This document shows positions 6,839 through 12,607 of a stretch of DNA of 12,980 nucleotides, in pieces. Made by a program: the position numbers and the translations under genes. This stretch comes from Verrucomicrobiota bacterium (lineage in GTDB: Bacteria > Verrucomicrobiota > Verrucomicrobiia > Chthoniobacterales > UBA10450): assembly GCA_003218615.1 (NCBI GenBank), contig QHOD01000129.1:1-12980 (forward strand), given 5' to 3'. Every line of letters starts with the position of its first letter. Positions within the stretch are counted from its first letter, which is position 1. A model generated the notes under the pieces. The model made no database searches. It saw only the letters and a list, made by a program, of their open reading frames with translations, and had not been told where the DNA came from.

Positions 6839-7102
6839 TTACCCGCGAGGGATGTGTAGTCTGAACCTGTGCCACACGTACAGAACCACAATGGCTCCCA
6901 GTATGGAAACGATTAACCCCGCCGGGTGAAACCGGCCTCCCGCGCTTGGCGGCGAGAATAAGTGAGTTACTGCGCCACCAACGATTGAGCCGACAATACC
7001 AAGCACAATTGTCCAGACGATCGGCAGGTGCACATGCAGCAGCGCTTTAGCGGCCCAACCGGCAAGAAAACCGACGATGATATACCAGATGAGATGAAGC
7101 AT
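6839..7102 (-). CDS. GlsB/YeaQ/YmgE-family small membrane protein (transglycosylase-associated)
   Basis: This 87-residue, strongly hydrophobic protein has three predicted membrane segments: about 2-20 (LHLIWYIIVGFLAGWAAKAL), about 28-47 (VWTIVLGIVGSIVGGAV) and about 61-78 (AGLIVSILGAIVVLYVW). A short basic tail HRFRLHIPRG follows. Glycine-rich turns such as GFLAGWAA and GIVGSIVGGAV are the family's signature. Members sit in the inner membrane and are often stress- or general-stress-sigma-regulated; their biochemical role is unknown and the 'transglycosylase-associated' label is historical. I chose ATG 7102 over the longer open frame because an excellent Shine-Dalgarno sequence precedes it and the first hydrophobic segment begins at once. 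The gene diverges from the cNMP-DUF1003 gene across a 272-base gap. Confidence 0.88.
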   Translation of the reverse strand: MLHLIWYIIVGFLAGWAAKALLHVHLPIVWTIVLGIVGSIVGGAVTHLFSPPSAGGRFHPAGLIVSILGAIVVLYVWHRFRLHIPRG

Positions 7103-7113
7103 ATTTCCTCCTT
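7103..7113 (-). promoter_or_regulatory. Strong ribosome binding site deciding the YeaQ-type start
   Basis: On the minus strand AAGGAGG (7113-7107) stands 4 bases (AAAT) before the ATG at 7102. It is a seven-base match to the anti-Shine-Dalgarno sequence and among the few strong sites in this window. It rules out the longer reading frame starting at 7153. Confidence 0.8.
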
Positions 7114-7171
7114 TTGATCCTGCGATTCCGAAGATGGAGGCCAGCAATACCAAATCGGTTCGTTAGAAGCT

Positions 7172-7186
7172 ATTGAAAAATTCAAT
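7172..7186. promoter_or_regulatory. AT-rich operator-like palindrome in the divergent gap
   Basis: ATTGAA (7172-7177) and TTCAAT (7181-7186) form a perfect inverted repeat around AAA, in the 272-base gap between two divergent genes (7103-7374). Two-fold symmetric, AT-rich sites of this size are typical of dimeric repressor operators. It is also short enough to occur by chance, and I cannot name a regulator. Confidence 0.3.
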
Positions 7187-7258
7187 GCATCGCTTTGTGT
7201 GCGTTTGATACGCTGGGTAGCTGTGTCGCCGCAGCATTTGTCACAGGACTTTAGAGAA

Positions 7259-7286
7259 TTGACGCTTCTCGGAACCCCTAATTATC
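7259..7286 (+). promoter_or_regulatory. Candidate promoter for the cNMP-DUF1003 gene
   Basis: TTGACG (7259-7264) matches five of six -35 bases. A weak -10 (ATTATC, 7281-7286) follows after 16 bases. It would place the transcript start near 7293, about 80 bases before the ATG at 7375 and just before a possible 25-codon upstream reading frame (7301-7378). The assignment is tentative because the -10 is weak. Confidence 0.3.
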
Positions 7287-7374
7287 GCTATCCTTGCCGC
7301 ATGGATATGCGCCTTTTTAATTCCGGGCCCTTTTGTTGTCAGCGCCGGCGCGGCTCAACAGTACCTTTACACAG

Positions 7375-8205
7375 ATGACCATCGATAACCTGCGCCAGGT
7401 CCCGCTCTTTGAATCGCTCGATGACGATGCGGCCAAACAGTTGTGCGACTTACTTGAGACGCTCGACTGCGAAAAGCAAAAAGTCTTGTTCCGTGCCGGC
7501 GAAGCTGGCGACGCGATGTACATAATCGAGCGCGGAAGAGTGCGAATCAGCGTGGACGCGACGAACGGGCGTGAACTAACGCTGACGGAGCTGGGCCGCG
7601 GTGATTTCTTCGGTGAAATGGCATTGCTCGGCGATGGGCAGCCGCGCTCGGCCAATGCAACGGCGTCGGAGGAATCACGGCTGGCCGTCCTTTCGCGCCA
7701 GCACTTTCTTTCTTTTATTATGCGCGGGAACCCCAATGTCGCGCTGGAAATGATGACCGCGCTCGCGAACCGTTTGCGGCACACGGATGAGCTTTTACGC
7801 CATAGCGCCACGCGCAATGTCAATGTGGAGGAAGCGGCGCGTCTCACCTTCGCAGATCGCGCTGCCGACATTATCGCCGAGTTCGGCGGCAGTTGGAAAT
7901 TTATTCTCTCAGGAGTGGTTTTTCTTAACGCCTGGGTGCTCTTGAACACCTGGCTGCTTATGGACAAAGGATTCGATCCATATCCCTACCTTTTCCTCTG
8001 CGTCGTGCTTAACATGCTTCAGGCGGTCCAGGCCCCCATTATCATGATGTCGCAAAACCGGCAGGCACATAAAGATCGGCTTCGCTCCGATCTTGATTAC
8101 CAGCTGAATTTGAAAAATGAACTGGCGCTGCAAGAAATTCTTGAGCGCTTGAAAATCATCGAGCGCGACTACCTGCGACCTAGATCGCAAAAGCAGCACG
8201 AATAA
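7375..8205 (+). CDS. Cyclic-nucleotide-binding domain fused to DUF1003 membrane protein
   Basis: The 276-residue protein joins two domains. Residues about 5-120 are a Crp-type cyclic-nucleotide-binding beta-roll with the phosphate-binding cassette FFGEMALLGDGQPRSANA (Glu81 and Arg91 at the ligand-contacting positions). Residues about 158-255 match DUF1003: ADRAADIIAEFGGSWKFI, a first membrane segment at about 176-196, FDPYPYLFL, a second segment at about 205-225, then APIIMMSQNRQAHKDRLRSDLDY. A charged C-terminal helix (ELALQEILERLKIIERDY) could form a coiled coil. There is no helix-turn-helix, so it is not a Crp-like transcription factor. A membrane protein gated or tuned by a nucleotide is the natural guess, but DUF1003 has no established function. 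ATG 7375 was chosen over TTG 7333 because the domain starts immediately after it. The ATG overlaps the stop of a possible 25-codon upstream frame (ATGA). Confidence 0.88.
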   Translation: MTIDNLRQVPLFESLDDDAAKQLCDLLETLDCEKQKVLFRAGEAGDAMYIIERGRVRISVDATNGRELTLTELGRGDFFGEMALLGDGQPRSANATASEESRLAVLSRQHFLSFIMRGNPNVALEMMTALANRLRHTDELLRHSATRNVNVEEAARLTFADRAADIIAEFGGSWKFILSGVVFLNAWVLLNTWLLMDKGFDPYPYLFLCVVLNMLQAVQAPIIMMSQNRQAHKDRLRSDLDYQLNLKNELALQEILERLKIIERDYLRPRSQKQHE

Positions 8206-8214
8206 ACATGGCAG

Positions 8215-8262
8215 GGACAGCGCGCCACGCTGTCCGCGGACGCCGCAGCGCGGCGTCTCTAC
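8215..8262. repeat. Two adjacent GC-rich hairpins after the cNMP-DUF1003 gene
   Basis: Hairpin one pairs GGACAGCG (8215-8222) with CGCTGTCC (8228-8235) over a 5-base loop. Hairpin two pairs GACGCCGC (8239-8246) with GCGGCGTC (8250-8257) over a 3-base loop. Both 8-bp stems are perfect. The tail TCTAC then TTTT follows at 8258-8266. The arrangement resembles a REP/BIME-like element and could also end transcription of the upstream gene, whose stop lies 9 bases before. GGCGTCTCTAC at its end is shared with 4911-4921. Confidence 0.55.
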
Positions 8263-8330
8263 TTTTCAGTGTCTAAATGATCCGCGGTGATTGCCGGATT
8301 CGCCGACTTGATTATGGTTTAACCCCTTGT

Positions 8331-8516
8331 ATGAAAAAACTGGCAACGTTTGTGCTTTTTGGATCAGGAATCGTCCTCCTATTGGGCTGCGCGTCTACAG
8401 GTCCGAGTCCCGAGGAGCGGGCGAACGAATTGGAGCGGCAACGCCAAGCGGAGCGACAACAGGCTGAGTTTCGAAAAAGTCTTCCTCCGGTGACTAATCC
8501 TGGGCGAGGCGAGTGA
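8331..8516 (+). CDS. Small lipoprotein of unknown function
   Basis: The product has 61 residues. MKKLATFVLFGSGIVLLLGC is a textbook lipoprotein signal: two lysines, a hydrophobic core and the lipobox LLGC with Cys20 as the lipidation site. The mature part is only 42 residues, polar and charged (PSPEERANELERQRQAERQQ), probably one amphipathic helix, ending PPVTNPGRGE. I recognise no domain; small membrane-anchored lipoproteins of this style occur in many Gram-negative-type bacteria. ATG 8331 was chosen over the upstream in-frame ATG 8277 because it begins the signal peptide exactly. A weak promoter-like pair TTGCCG (8291) and TATGGT (8313) with 16-base spacing lies upstream. The acyltransferase gene begins 93 bases downstream. 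Confidence 0.72.
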   Translation: MKKLATFVLFGSGIVLLLGCASTGPSPEERANELERQRQAERQQAEFRKSLPPVTNPGRGE

Positions 8517-8537
8517 TGCGATCACGAGCAGGAGCAC

Positions 8538-8553
8538 GATTACGACGGTAATC
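8538..8553. repeat. Small perfect hairpin upstream of the acyltransferase gene
   Basis: GATTAC (8538-8543) and GTAATC (8548-8553) pair perfectly around GACG, in the 93-base gap between the lipoprotein and acyltransferase genes. It may be an operator or a leader hairpin. The short arms mean chance cannot be excluded. Confidence 0.3.
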
Positions 8554-8609
8554 TCGGCCTGCGGAAACCACTTCTAGCCTTACGTTCAGCGGCGTGTTTA
8601 GAATGGGAA

Positions 8610-9602
8610 ATGCATTCGCGATGGAAACAAATCCGCTACCGGCTTGAGTGGATCGGGCTTCTCGTTGCGACAAAATTAATCCCGCTGTTTTCTCGGAGAG
8701 CATGCTACCGCCTTGCCCAAACGGCCGGAGTGCTCGTGTCCCTCTTTGATCGCGACCGATACAAGGTCGCGCTGAACAATCTCGAGGTCGCGTTTGGCAA
8801 CCAATTCTCGATCCACGAGCGGCGAAAAATTGCCCGCGAGTCGTTTCAACATTTCGCACGGACCATGGTCGACCTGCTGTGGAGTCCGCGACTGACACAG
8901 GAAAATTTCTTCCGCTACATCGAGATGGAGAACTTTGAGGAAATTACGCGCGGTACTGGCCCAGAGCGCAGTTTCATCATGGCGACCTATCATTACAGCA
9001 ACTTCGAATGGTTGAGCATCGCCTGTGGTTACTCTGGAAAGACGGGCACGATCGTAGCGCAGGAATTCAAGAACTCGCTGCTCGACCCGATCTTTAGAAA
9101 AATCCGGGAGCGATGCGGGCACGAGTTTATTTCGCGCCAGCGCGGCCTCGTTCGGCTTTATAAGGTGCTTCGCCGAAAAGGCACGACGGCGCTCCTCGTC
9201 GACCTTACCGTGCCGCCGAGCCAGGGTGCAGTCGCGATCGATTGCTTCGGATTGAAAACCAGCGTAACGTCCGCGCACGCATGGCTAAGTGAGCAGACCG
9301 GTGCGCCAATTATTCCCGCGCACTGCGAACCGCTTCCGGACGGGCGTTATCGCGTTGTTTGCCATCCAAAGATCGACAACACTGCCGGTATGACACATCA
9401 GCAGATCGCGCAAGCCTGCTGGAATTCATTCGAGCCGTACGTGCGAAAAAATCCAGCGCCCTGGCTCTGGATGTACAAGCATTGGCGCTATCGCCCTGCA
9501 AACGCCGACCGGCCCTATCCATCCTATGCGAATTTTATGCGGCCATTCGAGGAAATGCTCCACCGAGATGAAGGCAATCGCCATGACACGGCAACGGGCT
9601 GA
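8610..9602 (+). CDS. LpxL/HtrB-like lysophospholipid acyltransferase
   Basis: The 330-residue protein resembles the lipid A late acyltransferases, inner-membrane enzymes that transfer an acyl chain to a lipid A precursor or related lipid on the cytoplasmic face. The N-terminus (WKQIRYRLEWIGLLVATKLIPLF, about 5-27) is a membrane anchor following basic residues. LNNLEVAFG (55-63) and RESFQHFARTMVDLL (76-90) are typical. The catalytic motif H-x4-E is His128 to Glu133 in TYHYSNFEW. Later blocks include ALLVDLTVPPSQGAVAIDCFG, which corresponds to the family's D-Q region, and PAPWLWMYKHWRYRP near the C-terminus. ATG 8610 gives a normal family length. The stop TGA overlaps the next gene's possible ATG (TGATG at 9600-9604), suggesting coupling to the L,D-transpeptidase. 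Acyl donor and acceptor cannot be read from the sequence. Confidence 0.9.
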   Translation: MHSRWKQIRYRLEWIGLLVATKLIPLFSRRACYRLAQTAGVLVSLFDRDRYKVALNNLEVAFGNQFSIHERRKIARESFQHFARTMVDLLWSPRLTQENFFRYIEMENFEEITRGTGPERSFIMATYHYSNFEWLSIACGYSGKTGTIVAQEFKNSLLDPIFRKIRERCGHEFISRQRGLVRLYKVLRRKGTTALLVDLTVPPSQGAVAIDCFGLKTSVTSAHAWLSEQTGAPIIPAHCEPLPDGRYRVVCHPKIDNTAGMTHQQIAQACWNSFEPYVRKNPAPWLWMYKHWRYRPANADRPYPSYANFMRPFEEMLHRDEGNRHDTATG

Positions 9603-10306
9603 TGGTTGACAAAATGCCGTCGAGCTTCTCCAGTATGAACGTTATGCGACATGTCTCCCGATTCATTTTGCTGGCTGCTGGCGGTTCGCTTTTGCTCCTC
9701 ACCGGTTGCACAACAGGGCGTGTGGCTGCCGGCAAGCCGTACCATGTGACAGCGTATCGTCCACACGACCCTTCGGCTGTGAAGGTGAAGGTTTCGCTCG
9801 CAAAAGAAAACATTTACGTGATGGAAGGCGACCGTTGCCTGATGGCGGTCGCCTGTACGGTTGGCATCCCGGCGAAGCCAACGCCGCACGGCAGTTTCAC
9901 AATTTACTCGAAGCAGGAAGAGAAACGCTCTGGCTCGTACGGCTTCCGAGTCCAAGGCAGCCGCGTTGTTCCCGCGGATGCGGGTGCGAATGTTCCCGGC
10001 CGCTATGTTGGTTATCCGATGGGATTCTGGTGTGAGTTTGCGCCGGGCTACGGTTTTCATCAGGGTTTTGTTCATCCCTCTCCACGCACACACGGATGTA
10101 TTCGGTTGCACGGCGAAGCCGCGCCGAAGTTTTTCGCGCTGGTGAAAATCGGCACCCCGGTAAACATTGCTACCACGCAACCAGAAGATGAAACTCTTGC
10201 ATCGAAAGTGGAGCGGGTGGACGACTCCAGAGCGCCTGATCCTCCAGCGTCTCTGATGGTGACTTCGGGCGCGTTTCAAAAACCGAGCGGACCTCTGCTC
10301 GAGTAA
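9602..10306 (+). CDS. L,D-transpeptidase (YkuD fold) lipoprotein
   Basis: L,D-transpeptidases make 3-3 crosslinks in peptidoglycan or attach proteins to it, acting in the periplasm. The 234-residue product has a lipoprotein signal ending LLLLTGC (Cys36 from the first ATG). The YkuD domain follows (about 60-190), with VSLAKENIYVMEGDR, PTPHGSFTIY, GFHQGFVHPS (His153) and the catalytic signature RTHGCIRLHG (His164, Cys166). The C-terminal tail after about residue 195 is polar and probably disordered. The ATG at 9602 overlaps the upstream stop (TGATG). The ATGs at 9635 or 9644 would instead give a more usual signal peptide of 21-24 residues, so the true start may be one of these. ispH begins 39 bases downstream. 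Family identity is secure. Whether it crosslinks peptidoglycan or anchors a protein is not. Confidence 0.92.
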   Translation: MVDKMPSSFSSMNVMRHVSRFILLAAGGSLLLLTGCTTGRVAAGKPYHVTAYRPHDPSAVKVKVSLAKENIYVMEGDRCLMAVACTVGIPAKPTPHGSFTIYSKQEEKRSGSYGFRVQGSRVVPADAGANVPGRYVGYPMGFWCEFAPGYGFHQGFVHPSPRTHGCIRLHGEAAPKFFALVKIGTPVNIATTQPEDETLASKVERVDDSRAPDPPASLMVTSGAFQKPSGPLLE

Positions 10307-10345
10307 CGGCATGGCGGCTCCGAAAACCTTCCGGGGCATCATCTT

Positions 10346-11584
10346 GTGAGCACGAATCTTATTTCCAGCGGCACGACAGCGCGCGAGAAAATTAATCTGC
10401 GCACGCCCGATGTAATGGCCGCGGTGCAGGAACAGGTCGAGTCACATTACCGCAGCGATATTGTCGAAAAAGTGCGTCGCGCCGGTGGAATCATTTCTGT
10501 CGGTGACACGACCGTGCGCCTGGCGAAACAATTCGGTTTTTGTTACGGCGTGGAGCGTGCGATCGACCTGGCCTATGCCGCGCGCAAAGTTTTCAAAGAT
10601 CGCCGTCTCTTCATCGTCGGGGAGATCATTCATAATCCTGAGGTCAATCATCAAATCGCCTCGTTGGGCATAAAGAACCTTACCGGCAAAAACAAACAGG
10701 CCGATATTTCTGATCTAGGGCCCGAAGACGTGGTGATCGTGCCGGCATTTGGAACCGAATTGTCGATCCAGCAACAAATCAAGGACCGCGGCTGCCAGAT
10801 CGTCGATACCACCTGCGGCGACGTGATGAGCGTCTGGAAGCGGGTGCGTAAATACGCCAGCGAATCGGCTACTTCCATCATTCATGGCAAAGCCGAACAC
10901 GAGGAGACAAAAGCGACCAGTTCGCGCGCGCTCGGGGACGGCAAGGGGCATTACCTTGTCGTTCTGACGCTCGCAGACACCGACTATGTTTGCGAATACA
11001 TCCGGCACGGCGGCGACAAGCAGGCGTTCCTCGACAGGTTCGAGGGCGCGCACTCGCCCGGGTTCGATCCCGACGTGCATCTGCAAACCGTCGGCGTGGC
11101 CAATCAAACGACCATGCTCCGCGGCGAAACCGAGGAGGTGCAACGACGAGTTCAACGGGCCATTATCGATCGAGACGGCCCGGAGCTTGCGGAAAGCAAC
11201 TTCCGTTTTTTCGACACAATCTGCGGCGCAACGCAGGAGCGGCAGGATGCATTGCGCGAATTGCTCAACGTGCCAATGGACCTTCTGTTGGTAGTTGGCG
11301 GGTACAACAGTTCAAACACCTCGCACCTGGCCGAGATGGGCGAAGAAAAACTGCCCACCTATTTCGTGCTCAACGCTTCGCGGCTGGCGTCCGCCAACGA
11401 GATCAAGCATTACAATCTGCACGAGAAACGTGAAGTGGTCTCTCACTTTTGGCTCCCGCACGGACCGGCCGTCATTGGGATCACCGCTGGCGCCTCGTGC
11501 CCGAACAACTTGATCGAAGAGACATTGATTCGCCTTTTCGAATTGCGCGGCATCTCCCGCTACCAACTCGACGCGGCCGCGTAA
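10346..11584 (+). CDS. ispH: 4-hydroxy-3-methylbut-2-enyl diphosphate reductase, long form
   Basis: IspH reduces HMBPP to IPP and DMAPP in the last step of the MEP isoprenoid pathway, using a [4Fe-4S] cluster. The 412-residue protein keeps the three cluster cysteines: Cys66 in QFGFCYGVERA, Cys157 in DTTCGDVM and Cys293 in DTICGATQ. It has the HGKAEHEET active-site block (His185, Glu187) and TAGASCP (380-386). E. coli IspH has about 316 residues. The extra length is an N-terminal extension of about 50 residues (NLRTPDVMAAVQEQV...) and an insertion around 205-250 (DYVCEYIRHGG... SPGFDPDVHLQTVGVANQ), as in the cyanobacterial/plant type. The start is GTG at 10346. A later ATG (10415) would cut into the conserved N-terminal extension, so GTG is preferred. 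It follows the L,D-transpeptidase by 39 bases and supplies the precursor of the undecaprenyl carrier, so it fits an envelope-related group. Confidence 0.95.
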   Translation: MSTNLISSGTTAREKINLRTPDVMAAVQEQVESHYRSDIVEKVRRAGGIISVGDTTVRLAKQFGFCYGVERAIDLAYAARKVFKDRRLFIVGEIIHNPEVNHQIASLGIKNLTGKNKQADISDLGPEDVVIVPAFGTELSIQQQIKDRGCQIVDTTCGDVMSVWKRVRKYASESATSIIHGKAEHEETKATSSRALGDGKGHYLVVLTLADTDYVCEYIRHGGDKQAFLDRFEGAHSPGFDPDVHLQTVGVANQTTMLRGETEEVQRRVQRAIIDRDGPELAESNFRFFDTICGATQERQDALRELLNVPMDLLLVVGGYNSSNTSHLAEMGEEKLPTYFVLNASRLASANEIKHYNLHEKREVVSHFWLPHGPAVIGITAGASCPNNLIEETLIRLFELRGISRYQLDAAA

Positions 11585-11796
11585 TTCTAGTTCGGGGAGC
11601 GCACTGCCTGCCCGCCGGTGCGCGGGCGCCTCGGCGTGCTAATTGCGGCGCGAGGTCACGTTTCAGCTAACGAGACGGAGTCAGCCACCCGCCTCAGGCG
11701 GGCAAGGGGAAGCGTTGCAACGCTTAATTCTCAGCTGGAAATCCTTAAATGATTTTGTGCCGGCCCCGCCTCAGGCGGGTTCGCTGGATCGCCTAG
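11585..11796. repeat. Palindrome-rich gap between convergent genes
   Basis: No gene is supported in these 212 bases. They contain a hairpin with GCCCGC/GCGGGC arms (11610-11627), two exact copies of CCCGCCTCAGGCGGG (11688-11702 and 11765-11779), and the perfect 16-base palindrome AAGCGTTGCAACGCTT (11710-11725). A further hairpin, GCCTA/TAGGC (11791-11802), overlaps the stop of the SnoaL-like gene. The set looks like a cluster of short interspersed palindromic repeats. Some may end transcription from both sides. Confidence 0.6.
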
Positions 11797-12420
11797 TTAG
11801 GCCTCATTGGGTCGATCTTGTAAGTAAACACTAATCTGCATACTCGCACCATCGAAATCAGCGCGTTTTATCAGCGCATTTGCCGGCAAAGTGGGATCAA
11901 GAACTTTGCGCGCGCTTTCAACACCGGCGACCGGCAGCTTGGAAGCGTCGAGCAATCCAATCTGAACCAGCACCGATGCCTGGTCCCAGTAAATGTGCTC
12001 ATGAGCCAACTTGCCTTCTCTAAACCGAACGATGGCGATCAGTGGAACTTCCACCCGTTTTCCCGTGGGGGCGATACCCGGCAGCATCCAATCCATTCGG
12101 ATGCTATGCGTGAATTTGAAGACCATTTCGTCTACCAACTGATCCTCGCCGATTGTTCGCGAGACTGGCGTCATTTCCGTGTCGGGAGGCATCTGCGGAA
12201 TGAATCGTTTCGAATAGAACTCGCGCAATTCGTCGCGGCCGACGCCCCCGGTCAGCACGGGAATGTGATTTACATAAGCGTCCTCGACCATTGTGGCGAG
12301 CGTGTCCTCCGTGTTGCGCGTCGAGAACTCATACTGCACATGCCGTTCCCAAAGTTGGCGTAGAGTTTGTTGGGCGGGGTTAAGATTATTGGTTGCATCT
12401 GTTTCTTCTGGTTTGGCCAT
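11797..12420 (-). CDS. SnoaL/NTF2-like protein of unknown function
   Basis: The 207-residue protein looks like a cone-shaped alpha+beta barrel of the SnoaL/NTF2-like superfamily. Supporting segments are the helical start TLRQLWERHVQYEFSTRN, then YVNHIPVLTGGVGRDELREFY and KFTHSIRMDWMLPGIAPTGKRVEVP, and the strand pair IAIVRFREGKLAHEHIYWDQASVLVQIG. This last pattern, with PG-x-PTGK and EHIYWDQ, is typical of SnoaL-like or ester-cyclase-like proteins, many of which have no assigned reaction. The C-terminal 45 residues (LLDASKLPVAGVES...) extend past the usual single domain. No signal peptide is seen. I chose ATG 12420 because a strong ribosome binding site precedes it; the longer frame from 12462 adds no conserved residues. 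The carbonic anhydrase gene lies upstream on the same strand, 187 bases away. Substrate and role cannot be stated. Confidence 0.8.
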   Translation of the reverse strand: MAKPEETDATNNLNPAQQTLRQLWERHVQYEFSTRNTEDTLATMVEDAYVNHIPVLTGGVGRDELREFYSKRFIPQMPPDTEMTPVSRTIGEDQLVDEMVFKFTHSIRMDWMLPGIAPTGKRVEVPLIAIVRFREGKLAHEHIYWDQASVLVQIGLLDASKLPVAGVESARKVLDPTLPANALIKRADFDGASMQISVYLQDRPNEA

Positions 12421-12432
12421 GATTTCCTCCTC
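12421..12432 (-). promoter_or_regulatory. Strong ribosome binding site of the SnoaL-like gene
   Basis: On the minus strand GAGGAGG (12432-12426) stands 5 bases before the ATG at 12420. With the following AAAT it shares GGAGGAAAT with the site of the YeaQ-type gene. It decides the start codon. Confidence 0.78.
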
Positions 12433-12607
12433 TTGGTTTTTAATGGGACGCGGCGACAACACATCGAGCGTGCAATGTGCTCAGGTACGAAGCGACAATC
12501 TAAGCCAAGGCAGTTAATAGTCGAGTTACCGCGCGGGATCGTCGAGGGGGCTACGGAAAAGCCAGAGCGACCACGCCGGTTCCGAATGGCGGAGATAGAG
12601 ACTGCCC

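Noticed and set aside
7317..7967. 216-residue serine-rich open frame on the minus strand
   Set aside because: It is antisense to the cNMP-DUF1003 gene; serine and alanine richness is what the reversed coding sequence would give.
8513..8525. Small inverted repeat GTGAT/ATCAC at the lipoprotein stop
   Set aside because: Five-base arms are too short to distinguish from chance.
8599..8604. TAGAAT, a good -10 match before the acyltransferase gene
   Set aside because: No -35 match at a proper distance, and transcription would begin at the start codon itself.
9524..10342. 272-residue open frame on the minus strand
   Set aside because: It is antisense to the L,D-transpeptidase gene; the translation is rich in Arg and His with no family motif.
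12421..12607. Gap upstream of the SnoaL-like gene searched for a promoter or operator
   Set aside because: Only weak -35/-10 pairings and a CACAT/ATGTG repeat with 5-base arms were found; none convincing enough to list.
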